From: DATFDN01 sp963756495
GTDB lineage: Bacteria > Pseudomonadota > Alphaproteobacteria > Acetobacterales > Acetobacteraceae
Assembly: GCA_963756495.1 (NCBI GenBank)
Contig: CAVWNS010000009.1
Coordinates: forward strand, 742,351-806,350
DNA: 64,000 nucleotides
Direction of reading: 5' to 3'
Part shown: in pieces, positions 7,511 to 15,106 of the stretch
How the letters are laid out: the number at the start of each line of letters is the position of its first letter
Numbering within the stretch: position 1 is the stretch's first letter
The notes under the pieces: generated by a model
What the model was told of the DNA's origin: nothing
Seen by the model: the letters and a program-made list of their open reading frames with translations, nothing else
Database searches by the model: none
Made by a program: the position numbers and the translations under genes

Positions 7511-8674
7511 TCACCCGACCAGAACACTCCAGGTAACATTGTAGTTGGAATTCGAGCCGCATCCCGACGGGGAATTTACGCCCGGGTTGTTCTCGGTCGA
7601 TGTGAATTTGTGCCCGTTTGCGGTCAGGACGCGAAATGAGGCGCCACTGTAGATGTGGACGGCCGCTGCGACCGGCCCATCGCAATTGGGGAAGAAGTCG
7701 GTCCAGGCTTCGGCCACTGCCCATCCAGCGAGTGCGCCAAGAGCACTGCCGAGGATCGGTACTGGGATCGCGATGCCCAACGCAGCCCCAATGGCTGAGC
7801 CGATTACCGTCGTGACGGCGGTCGCAAGCGCCCCGGCCGCCGCCAGAGCTAATTTCTCCGCCGCCTGCTGTAGATAGGTGGTCGCGTCCGCTTCGCCCTT
7901 GGAGCTGTTGATGATATGATACGTTATCACCACGTTGTCTGTGTCGGCGATGCTGACGGCGTCGAAGTCGAGATTGGTCGGATACACGCCGTTGCGGAGA
8001 TTCCCCATCGACTGGGTCTTAACCTGGGGTTGCCCGTTGTTTACCGTCAGGGAGAAGGACACATAGTCGGTATCGGACGAGCTACTGAACAAGTTTCCCG
8101 ATCTCGTGTTAAGTATCTGGAACGAATCAAGCGAAAACCTGTACGGTTGCGCTGGCGCTTGCGCGACGGAATTTGCTGCCTGCGTCAGGGTGAATTTCTC
8201 CCAATCGCCGACCACGGTCGCATCGGTGTGGATGGGTTGGGTGTTGGGGCCTCCGACACCGCCGCCGTTGACGGCGGTCAGGTAATTGCCGTTCGCGGTC
8301 AAAATCCTCACGGTCGGCGGATTGACGGTGTCATCCACCTGAAGGGTGACGGTCTCCCACTGTCCCTGGTTCGCGGCGTCAGTATGGATCGGGCACGTGC
8401 CGTCGTTGGGGCCGCCGATATCACCCCCGTTAATAGCCGTTACGTAGTTCCTGCCAGACGCGGTCTGGAGCGCGAAATTCATGCCCGGCCCGACATTCTG
8501 AGATCCTGCCTGCAAGATGAGCTTGAAGATCTCCCATGACCCGGCAGCGGTCGCGTCCGTGTGGATGGCCACGAGCGTCACGCCGCTGTCCGGACCTCCA
8601 AGGCCGCCCCCGTTCACGACGGTCAGCATGTTCTCCTTGTTCGGGGTCAGTATGGCGCCGACGAAGGTTTTCAT
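7511..8674 (-). CDS. fascin-like beta-trefoil protein with glycine-zipper hydrophobic segment
   Basis: About 387 aa if translation starts at ATG 8674 (MKTFVGAIL), which has GAGGAG upstream; the longer frame to 8785 adds 37 residues of unlike composition. Residues about 10-170 contain three repeats of the pattern 'NYLTAVNGGGxGGP...IHTDAxxxGxWExxTL', a beta-trefoil/fascin signature, and the last 35 residues hold a fourth, degenerate copy (ANGHKFTSTENN). Between them lie a beta-rich region and a strongly hydrophobic Ala/Gly zipper of about 45 residues (from AAAGALATAVTTVIG to ALAGWAVAEAW), able to form a membrane hairpin. No signal peptide is evident. A carbohydrate-binding or pore-forming role is inference. 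A LuxR-type regulator gene lies directly upstream on the same strand. Confidence 0.65.
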   Translation of the reverse strand: MKTFVGAILTPNKENMLTVVNGGGLGGPDSGVTLVAIHTDATAAGSWEIFKLILQAGSQNVGPGMNFALQTASGRNYVTAINGGDIGGPNDGTCPIHTDAANQGQWETVTLQVDDTVNPPTVRILTANGNYLTAVNGGGVGGPNTQPIHTDATVVGDWEKFTLTQAANSVAQAPAQPYRFSLDSFQILNTRSGNLFSSSSDTDYVSFSLTVNNGQPQVKTQSMGNLRNGVYPTNLDFDAVSIADTDNVVITYHIINSSKGEADATTYLQQAAEKLALAAAGALATAVTTVIGSAIGAALGIAIPVPILGSALGALAGWAVAEAWTDFFPNCDGPVAAAVHIYSGASFRVLTANGHKFTSTENNPGVNSPSGCGSNSNYNVTWSVLVG

Positions 8675-8829
8675 GACGCGGGAACTCCTCATCTCCGACG
8701 CGGAAGCCAGTGGCCGCCCTGGCGTGTCGGACTGGACAGCGGGGCGCGCAAGCGGCATCAGACCGCGTCCGGCGGGGCTTGGCATCGTCGAAATTGACTA
8801 CGAAGAATGCTATGTTTTACGGTGGCGTA

Positions 8830-9971
8830 TCAGAGCGACATGATCTTAGCGACCAGCTCCGCGATACGGTTGCTTGCTGTTGCGCCGAGCAAAGCACGGA
8901 TCTTCGCGCGGACTGTGTAGATGCTGGTTTGACGCTCGGTAGCGATTTGCTGCGGAGACGTTCCGGTCGCTAGCGCAACGGCCACGTCCGCTTCCGTGAG
9001 GGTGCAGCCCAATGCCGCTCGGATACGGGTGGCTGCCGGGGCGCGGTGGGTCAGCGGCTGTTCGACAAACACGAGCGCACAGTTGGCGTGCAGCGGGCTG
9101 AAGGGGTTATCGCACGTAGCTCCTGCGGGAACCACCTGGACTGTCGCAGCACCAAGCGCCGCCGAGCCAAGAGGGATCGTGCCACCACCTTGACCCCGAC
9201 AAGCAGACGCAACAAGGATCTCGAGGCGTTCGGTGTGCGTCTGGTCAACGAGTTGGAGATGACCGGCGATGTTCGTGCGCAGGACTTCACCCCGAGCCAG
9301 CAGCTTTTCCCCGGCCGATGACTGATCGAGAATCCGCGTATGCTCATCGACCATCACGCACGCAGTGCCGTGGTGATCGATGGCTTTCCGTAGCAACATG
9401 CCCTGCGCTAGTTGCTCCGCCAGCAGCGCACTCAGGCGAACCGATCGGCGAAAATGCCCGATCACCGGACTCCAGCGTGCAAGCTGCTTCCTTTCGAGCG
9501 GTGCCTCGCGCGAATGCACGTCGAGCACAGTCACATGATTTGCGTCATTTTCGAGAATGACGCCCGCCTGATAGCGGCCGCCCGAGGGAATTAGAAATTC
9601 CTGAAAATAAGGATTGCCTGAAACGAATTCCTCGGAAAGGAATTCGTGGCAGAGTGAAATAGTTCCGGGGGGTCCGCTCGTATGAAAGGCTGCTGGCAAA
9701 AGTGGGTCAAATTCCTTCCAGCCCTCCATATACCGGATGGCGGAATCGGGATTCATGCTCGTACGCCGAGCGACTTGAAGCGTGGTCGCGCCCCGCCCCT
9801 CGCGTCGGCACACTTATCAAGCACGACAAGGTGCACCCCCGCGCCGCCCACAGCATCTGCGAATTCGGCCAGGGCGGTCGGCCACTTAGCGGGATTGGCT
9901 ACTGCCTCATCAATGAGACTGAGGAGATGACCAATTCTGATGATGCCAGCCCTCCTGGGTAGAAAGCCCAT
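8830..9971 (-). CDS. LuxR-family transcriptional regulator (frameshifted)
   Basis: The C-terminal 327-aa part contains a sensor region and a LuxR-type helix-turn-helix at its end (LTEADVAVALATGTSPQQIA then TVRAKIRALLGAT). The expected N-terminus, with LLSLIDEAVANPAKWP and ALAEFADAVGGAG, is encoded just upstream in a different frame (9971-9753) and the two join at about 9790-9815. This N-terminal pattern ('LIDAxxDPxxWPxxLEALA') is standard for this LuxR subgroup, so I treat the two as one gene of about 380 codons with a single-base shift. If the shift is real the gene is dead. It is likely to control the fascin-like gene, which lies 155 bp downstream on the same strand. Confidence 0.7.
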
Positions 9972-10108
9972 CTACGGCATCGCGCCACGCTGTCTCTCCT
10001 ATAGAAATTCTGATCTCGAACCGAAGTGGCGGGTTCGGGCTACGCCGCCGCCGCCGCGATCCGACAGGAACTGGTGTTGCGGCGCGCTGGCGGGTGAGAT
10101 GGCCGGCT

Positions 10109-11275
10109 TCAGGCCCGAACGTCCGCTCTCTGCCGGCCCGCCTCCTGCGCCGTCGGTTCCAGTCGATACAGCCCGGCGGCGTTGTCGCGGAACACCTTGC
10201 GCCGCTCGGTCTCGCTCAGCCGGATCGGGAACGCGGTCCTGGGGTCGTCGAAGTCCCAGTGCGGATAGTCGGTCGCGAACAGGATGCGGTCCCAGCCGAT
10301 CCAGTCCAGCGTGCGCCGCAGATCCTCGGGCCGCTCGGGCTCGTCCATCGGCTGCGTGGTGAACCAGAAATGCTCGCGGATGTATTCCGACGGTGGCCGC
10401 TTGACATGCGGCACCTCGCTGCGCAGGCGGCCCCACAGCTTGTCCAGCCGCCAGCCCAGCGCCGGCATGTAGGCGAAGCCGGCCTCGATGACGACGATCC
10501 TCAGCTCGGGGATGGCCTCGAACACGCCCTCCATCACCAGGCTGGTGACCAGCGCCTGCGCGCTCTGCACGTTCGAATGATGCTCCTCCACGTAGAAGGA
10601 TGGATGCCCGCCGGGGAACGAGGCGTGGCCGCCATAGCCGCTGCTGTGCAGGCCGATCGGCAGCCCGTTGCGCGTCGCCGCCTCCAGGATGGGCCAGTAG
10701 CGACGCCGTCCCAGCGGCTCGGCGGTGCGCGGCGAGATGAACACCTGCGCGAAGGCGCGGTCCCCTGCCCTGTGCTCGATCTCCTTGATCGCCGCCGGCG
10801 CGTCTTCCTGCGGCACCACGATCGAGCCCTTCAATCGCGGCTCCGGGCCGCACCACGTCTCGCGCTGCCACTGGTTGATCGCGTGGCACAGCGCGGCGCC
10901 GTATTCCACGTTGCGCTGGTCGCCGCCATTCGGGAACAGCACCTGCAACAGCCCGGCCTCGATCCCCAACGGATCGAGGTGCTGGGCGCGCATGAACGCC
11001 AGGTCCGAGCCGGGCGGCCCGCCGTTCGGCGGCCACGAATCGCGGCGCGACAGCGCCGGCTGGGAGCGCGGGTACGGCGTGGTGGCGAAGAACGGCTGGC
11101 GGAGATGGTTGCCGTACTCCGCCGCGTGCTCGCGCCAGCGGCGCGGCAGGTGCTGCGTGATGTCGCTGATCGCCTGCGGCAACGGGTGGATGTCGCAGTC
11201 GACGATGCCGAGGCGCGACTCCTGCGCGGGGCGAGGCGCCATGGGGTGAGAAGTCTGGCGGACGTCCACGTTCAT
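10109..11275 (-). CDS. amidohydrolase-2 family metal-dependent hydrolase
   Basis: About 388 aa from ATG 11275, which overlaps the stop of the upstream gene as ATGA. The N-terminal metal motif is IVDCDIHPLPQ, the central part has a conserved EAGFAYMPALGWRLDK, and the C-terminal catalytic Asp lies in FATDYPHWDFDDP. These features are those of the amidohydrolase_2 (ACMSD-like) TIM-barrel family, which decarboxylates or hydrolyses aromatic or cyclic substrates with one metal. The gene is a clear paralogue of its upstream neighbour, and both follow the formate/oxalate-type transporter. Substrate is unknown. Confidence 0.82.
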   Translation of the reverse strand: MNVDVRQTSHPMAPRPAQESRLGIVDCDIHPLPQAISDITQHLPRRWREHAAEYGNHLRQPFFATTPYPRSQPALSRRDSWPPNGGPPGSDLAFMRAQHLDPLGIEAGLLQVLFPNGGDQRNVEYGAALCHAINQWQRETWCGPEPRLKGSIVVPQEDAPAAIKEIEHRAGDRAFAQVFISPRTAEPLGRRRYWPILEAATRNGLPIGLHSSGYGGHASFPGGHPSFYVEEHHSNVQSAQALVTSLVMEGVFEAIPELRIVVIEAGFAYMPALGWRLDKLWGRLRSEVPHVKRPPSEYIREHFWFTTQPMDEPERPEDLRRTLDWIGWDRILFATDYPHWDFDDPRTAFPIRLSETERRKVFRDNAAGLYRLEPTAQEAGRQRADVRA

Positions 11276-12356
11276 CGGACGGTCTCCTTCAGCCTGGGAT
11301 AGGTTTCCAGCGGGTTGTCCACGCCGATGCGGCGCGCGAGCATGGGCGAGATACCGGGGGGCAGCGGATCGGCGCCGTCGAACTGCCAGTGCGGATAGTC
11401 GGTGGAGAACAGCAGCATGGCATCCGAGCCGATCTGTTCCAGCACCGCTTCGAGCTTGGACGGCTCGTCGGATGGCGCGTCCACCGGCTGCAACGTGCAC
11501 CGCACATGGTCGCGGATGATCTCGCTCGGCGCGCGGTCCACCCACGGCACCTCCATCCGCACGCCGCGCCAGGTCTTGGTCGCGCGCCACATGAAGGGCG
11601 GCAGCCAGGTGAAGCCGGATTCGCCAGCACGACCTTCAATCCCGGAAAGCGCGTGAACACGCCCTCGAAGATCAGGCTGAGAAGCTGGCCCTGGAACGCC
11701 TGCGCCTGGTGGGCGTAGTCCTCGATGTAGAAGGACGGCCAGCCGATGCTGGTGCTGGCGTGGCGATAGGCGCTGCCGGCATGGATGGCGACAGGCAATC
11801 CGTGCTTCTCGGCCGCGGCGTAGATCGGCCAGAACTGCCGCTTGCCGAGCGGCGCGTCGCCGGCCGCGAGCAGTTGCACCTGCACGAAGCGGGCATCGTC
11901 GGCCCAGTGCGCGATCTCCTCGGCCGCCAGCTCCCCGTCCTGCCAGGGCACGACGATGGAGGCGCGCAGACGCGGCTCCTTGTCGAGCCACTCGGCGGCG
12001 ATCCAGCGGTTCACGCCACGGCAGAGGCCGGCGGCGAAGTAGGCATTGAGCACCGCCTGCCCGCCCCAGACGGTGTTGCAGATGGCGAACCGCACGTTGA
12101 ACGGATCGAGCGCGTGCGCCCGCATCAGATCGAGATCGGTTCCGGGCTTTCCCCTCGCCGGCCGCCACTCCGGGCGCGATGCCAGCGGCGTGGTCGGCGG
12201 GTAGCTCGTGAGATCCAGCCCATCGATGCCGCGCACGACGACCTGCTCGCGCCAATGCTCGTCCAGATGCGGCAGCAGCGCGCCCATGCCGGGCACCGCC
12301 GGGTGGACATCGCAATCGATGAACTGCTCCTGGGCTGGCACGGCGCCTCCGTTCAC
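11272..12356 (-). CDS. amidohydrolase-2 family metal-dependent hydrolase (frameshifted)
   Basis: About 361 codons, starting MNGGAVPAQEQFIDCDVHP at 12356 and ending ETYPRLKETVR at 11272. The two halves are in different frames; the shift is close to 11624, where 'KVVLA' should run into 'ESGFTWLPPFMWR', and the loss of a single base there explains it. The paralogous gene downstream has EAGFAYMPALGWR at the same place, which fixes the correct reading. The metal motif DCDVHP and the C-terminal STDYPHWQFDGAD are both present, so the protein should be active if the shift is an error. The stop overlaps the start of the next amidohydrolase by ATGA, implying translational coupling. Confidence 0.78.
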
Positions 12357-12430
12357 GCGACCGGCTGAAAGCGCGAAGCTACGCGCCCGCGCGTTGCTTG
12401 CAAAGGCCGGCCCGGCGCCGCCACGGCGGG

Positions 12431-12568
12431 CTATCGGAACAGCTTGGTCGCGTCGCCAATCGTGTTCGCCACGCCCCAGAGCAAGGGAAGGCCCACGATC
12501 AGCCAGAACACGACCAGCCTGACACCGACGGCCGTTTCCGCCTTACGGTCGTCCGCATGTGTGCTCAT
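12431..12568 (-). CDS. MFS transporter small subunit (45 aa)
   Basis: A very short gene encoding one transmembrane helix: a polar N-terminus (MSTHADDRKAETA), then a hydrophobic helix VRLVVFWLIVGLPLLWGV and a short polar tail ending TKLFR. It has a good ribosome site (GGGAGA) 7 bases before ATG 12568. Proteins of this size and pattern are found next to OFA-type (oxalate/formate antiporter-like) MFS carriers and are described as a small subunit of the transporter. Here it starts 13 bp after the stop of such a carrier. Its exact role is not known; a stabilising helix is likely. Confidence 0.75.
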   Translation of the reverse strand: MSTHADDRKAETAVGVRLVVFWLIVGLPLLWGVANTIGDATKLFR

Positions 12569-12581
12569 CGCTATCTCCCGC

Positions 12582-13930
12582 TCAGGCCGTTTGCGTGGCG
12601 ATGTGGTGACGCACGCTAACCGGGCGCATCAGCAGGTTGCAGATCAGGCCGATCAGCAGCAGCCCGGCCATGATGTACAGGGTCTGCGTGTAGGCGTCGG
12701 CCCGCGCGACGCCATGATCGATCTGATACTGGCGGATGTAGTTCACCAGCACGGGCCCGAATACGCCGGCGGCCGACCACGCGGTGAGCAGCCGGCCGTG
12801 GATCGCGCCGACATAGTGCACCCCGAACATGTCGTTCAGATAGGCCGGGACGGTGGCGAAGCCGCCGCCATACATGCTGATGATGACCACGCAGCAGATC
12901 ACGAACAGCGCGATGCTGCCGATGTGCGCCGCGCTCGGCACCAGCGCGTACAGCGCCATGCCGAGGACGAAGAACACGAATAGGTGGCCCGCCGGCCGAT
13001 GTGGTCGGAGGCGGACGCCCAGAAGAAGCGGCCGACCATGTTGAACAGGCTCAGCAGGCCGACGAAGCCCGCCGCCGCCGACGGCGCGTGATGCGGCCGG
13101 GGAACATCTCCTGCGTCATCGGCGACGCCTGGCCGAGCACGCCGATGCCGGCCGTGACGTTCAGGCACAGCACCAGCCACAGCAGCCAGAACTGCGGCGT
13201 GCGCGATCGCGGTGTCCAGATGCACGTTCTCGGTGGTAATCATTCCGCTCGACTGCGCGGGCGCGACGATAGCCCGCGGGCCGCCAGCCCTCGCGCCGGC
13301 ACCCGCACGATGCCGCGCCGAGCACATGAAGCAGAAATAGACACGCCCAGCACGACGAACGTCTCGGCGCACGCCGACATGCGTCGGGCGTGGAGAACGC
13401 GGCCATCAGTCGCACCGACAGCGGCGAGGCGATCATCGCGCCGCCGCCGAACCCCATGATCGCCAGACCCGTCGCCATGCCGGGCCGGTCGGGGAACCAG
13501 TTGATCAGCGTCGACACCGGCGAGATGTAGCCGATGCCGAGCCCGCATCCGCCGAGCACGCCGTAGCCCAGATAGATCAGCCAGAGCTGGTGCAGGTGCA
13601 CGCCGAGCGCGGAGACCAGGAAGCCGCCGCCGAAGCAGCAGGCGGCGGCGAACATCGCCTTGCGCGGTCCGACGCGGTCGAGCCAGGGGCCGAAGACCGC
13701 GGCCGAGAGCCCGAGCAGCACGATGGCGATGCTGAAGATCCAGCCAAGCTCGGTCAGCTTCCAGTCCGCCGGGCGCCGACTCGCGTGATGCCGATCAGCC
13801 TGGTCAGCGGCAGGTTGAACACGCTGAACGCGTACGCCTGCCCGATCGACAGATGCACGCACAGCGCCGCGGGCGGCACCAGCCATCGGCTGAAGCCCGG
13901 CCCGGCGACGGTGCGATCGCGGTCGAGCAT
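12582..13930 (-). CDS. OFA-type MFS carboxylate transporter (frameshifted)
   Basis: About 449 codons. The N-terminus MLDRDRTVAGPGFSRWLVPP at 13930 leads into a first helix ending AYAFSVFNLPLTRLIG, then after a shift near 13770 come WIFSIAIVLLGLSAAVFGPW, the MFS loop DRVGPRKAM and GYGVLGGCGLGIGYISPV, and GMATGLAIMGFGGGAMI; these are hallmark segments of oxalate/formate antiporter-like carriers. Further shifts near 13380 and 13080-12980 separate the C-terminal half. Its stop at 12582 is followed by the small-subunit gene. The location between formate dehydrogenase genes and two amidohydrolases suggests uptake of formate, oxalate or a related carboxylate. Confidence 0.78.
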
Positions 13931-13984
13931 CCGGGCGCAGCGCGTCGGCTGAGCTCAGGGAGGCATCTCCCGTCCTTTCTTTCC

Positions 13985-14002
13985 GTCGTCCGGTCGGACG
14001 AC
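13985..14002. promoter_or_regulatory. 8-bp perfect palindrome, candidate operator
   Basis: GTCGTCCG and CGGACGAC are separated by GT. The site lies in the 140-bp gap between fdsD and the MFS gene start (13930), about 55-70 bp upstream of the latter's ATG on the minus strand. Size and symmetry fit a dimeric repressor such as a GntR or TetR protein; the binding protein is not identified here. Confidence 0.45.
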
Positions 14003-14070
14003 TGCTCCGTGAGCGTTTCGAACGCCTGAAAGCCCCACCTTGGCTCTCGGCGCCGGCGAAGCCGCATCCC

Positions 14071-14292
14071 TCATGTGCGGTCGGGCCGCAGCGATGCCAC
14101 GGCTTCGCGCACGATCGGGGTCAGGCGGTCGCCCTCTTGCGAACCGAGCTGGCCCAGGATGGCGGCCCGCATCCGCGGCTCCCAGAAATTGCGGATATGC
14201 TCGGCGGTCGCCGCCACCGCCTTGTCGTGTCCCTCGTAGGCGAAGGCGCGGCCGATCTGGTTGGCCATGTGGATCAGCTTGTCAGGCGACAT
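14071..14292 (-). CDS. fdsD: formate dehydrogenase delta subunit
   Basis: A 73-aa protein starting MSPDKLIHMANQIGRAFA, the standard start of FdsD (NAD-dependent formate dehydrogenase delta chain), with the following 'HIRNFWEPRMR' and a C-terminal 'LTPIVREAVASLR' as in the family. It is the last gene of the fds operon and overlaps the end of fdhD by 11 bp. It is thought to help assembly or stability of the complex. Longer frames upstream run into fdhD and are not used. Confidence 0.88.
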   Translation of the reverse strand: MSPDKLIHMANQIGRAFAYEGHDKAVAATAEHIRNFWEPRMRAAILGQLGSQEGDRLTPIVREAVASLRPDRT

Positions 14293-15106
14293 CCCGCGCA
14301 CACTCCAGATCGATCCGGTCGGGATGGGTGAACAGCTCGAAGCCGTCATCGCGCGCCACGCCGATCAGCGCGATCCCCGCGGCCTCGGCCACCCGCACGG
14401 CGAGCGCGGTCGGCGCGGAGACGCCGACCAGCACCGGGGCGCCGATCGCGGCCGCCTTCTGCACCAGCTCGACCGACAGACGGCTCGACATCACGACGAT
14501 CCCCTCGCCCGCTCCGACCCCCATTCGCGCCAGTGCGCCAGCCAGCTTGTCCAGCGCGTTGTGCCGCCCGACATCCTCGCGCAGCGCCACCAGCCCGCGC
14601 GCCGGATGCCAGAACCCCGCCGCGTGGACCGCGCGGGTGCGCTGGTTGAGCGTCTGCGCCCCCGGCAGCGCCGCCAGCGCGGTGGCGACCGCCTCGGCCG
14701 CGAAGCGCGCCGCCGAGGCGACCGGGCGCGGCGCGCGAGCGGCGTCGGCCAGGCTCTCGATCCCGCACAGCCCGCACCCCGACGGCCCGACAAGCCGGCG
14801 GCGCCGGCCATCCACGATCCCCGCCCGCGCGGGCGGCAGCCACATGCGCAGCTCGATCCCGGCATGGGCACAGACGATCTCCACCTCCTCGATGTCGGCG
14901 GCGCGCTCGATGATGCCTTCGGTCAGGCTGAAGCCGATCGCGAAATCGTCGAGGTCCGCCGGGGTCGCCAGCATCACGGCGAGCGTGGCGCGGTTGTAGG
15001 TGATCGCGACCGGCGCCTCCTCCGCGATCTCGCGCTCGCCCACGCTGGCAGCGCCGCTCCGCCAGGCGGCGCGCGCGACAACCCGCGCCGGCGGCGGGAC
15101 GGTCAT
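14282..15106 (-). CDS. fdhD: FdhD sulfurtransferase for formate dehydrogenase
   Basis: About 274 aa from ATG 15106, which overlaps the stop of fdsA as ATGA. The conserved Cys pair is in SGCGLCGIESL (CxxC), followed later by GRHNALDK and the hydrophobic VGVSAPTALAVRVAE. FdhD moves sulfur from IscS to the bis-MGD molybdenum cofactor of formate dehydrogenase and is required for activity. The frame is intact. The cofactor link fits with the molybdate-related genes at 50-52 kb. Confidence 0.92.
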   Translation of the reverse strand: MTVPPPARVVARAAWRSGAASVGEREIAEEAPVAITYNRATLAVMLATPADLDDFAIGFSLTEGIIERAADIEEVEIVCAHAGIELRMWLPPARAGIVDGRRRRLVGPSGCGLCGIESLADAARAPRPVASAARFAAEAVATALAALPGAQTLNQRTRAVHAAGFWHPARGLVALREDVGRHNALDKLAGALARMGVGAGEGIVVMSSRLSVELVQKAAAIGAPVLVGVSAPTALAVRVAEAAGIALIGVARDDGFELFTHPDRIDLECARDVA

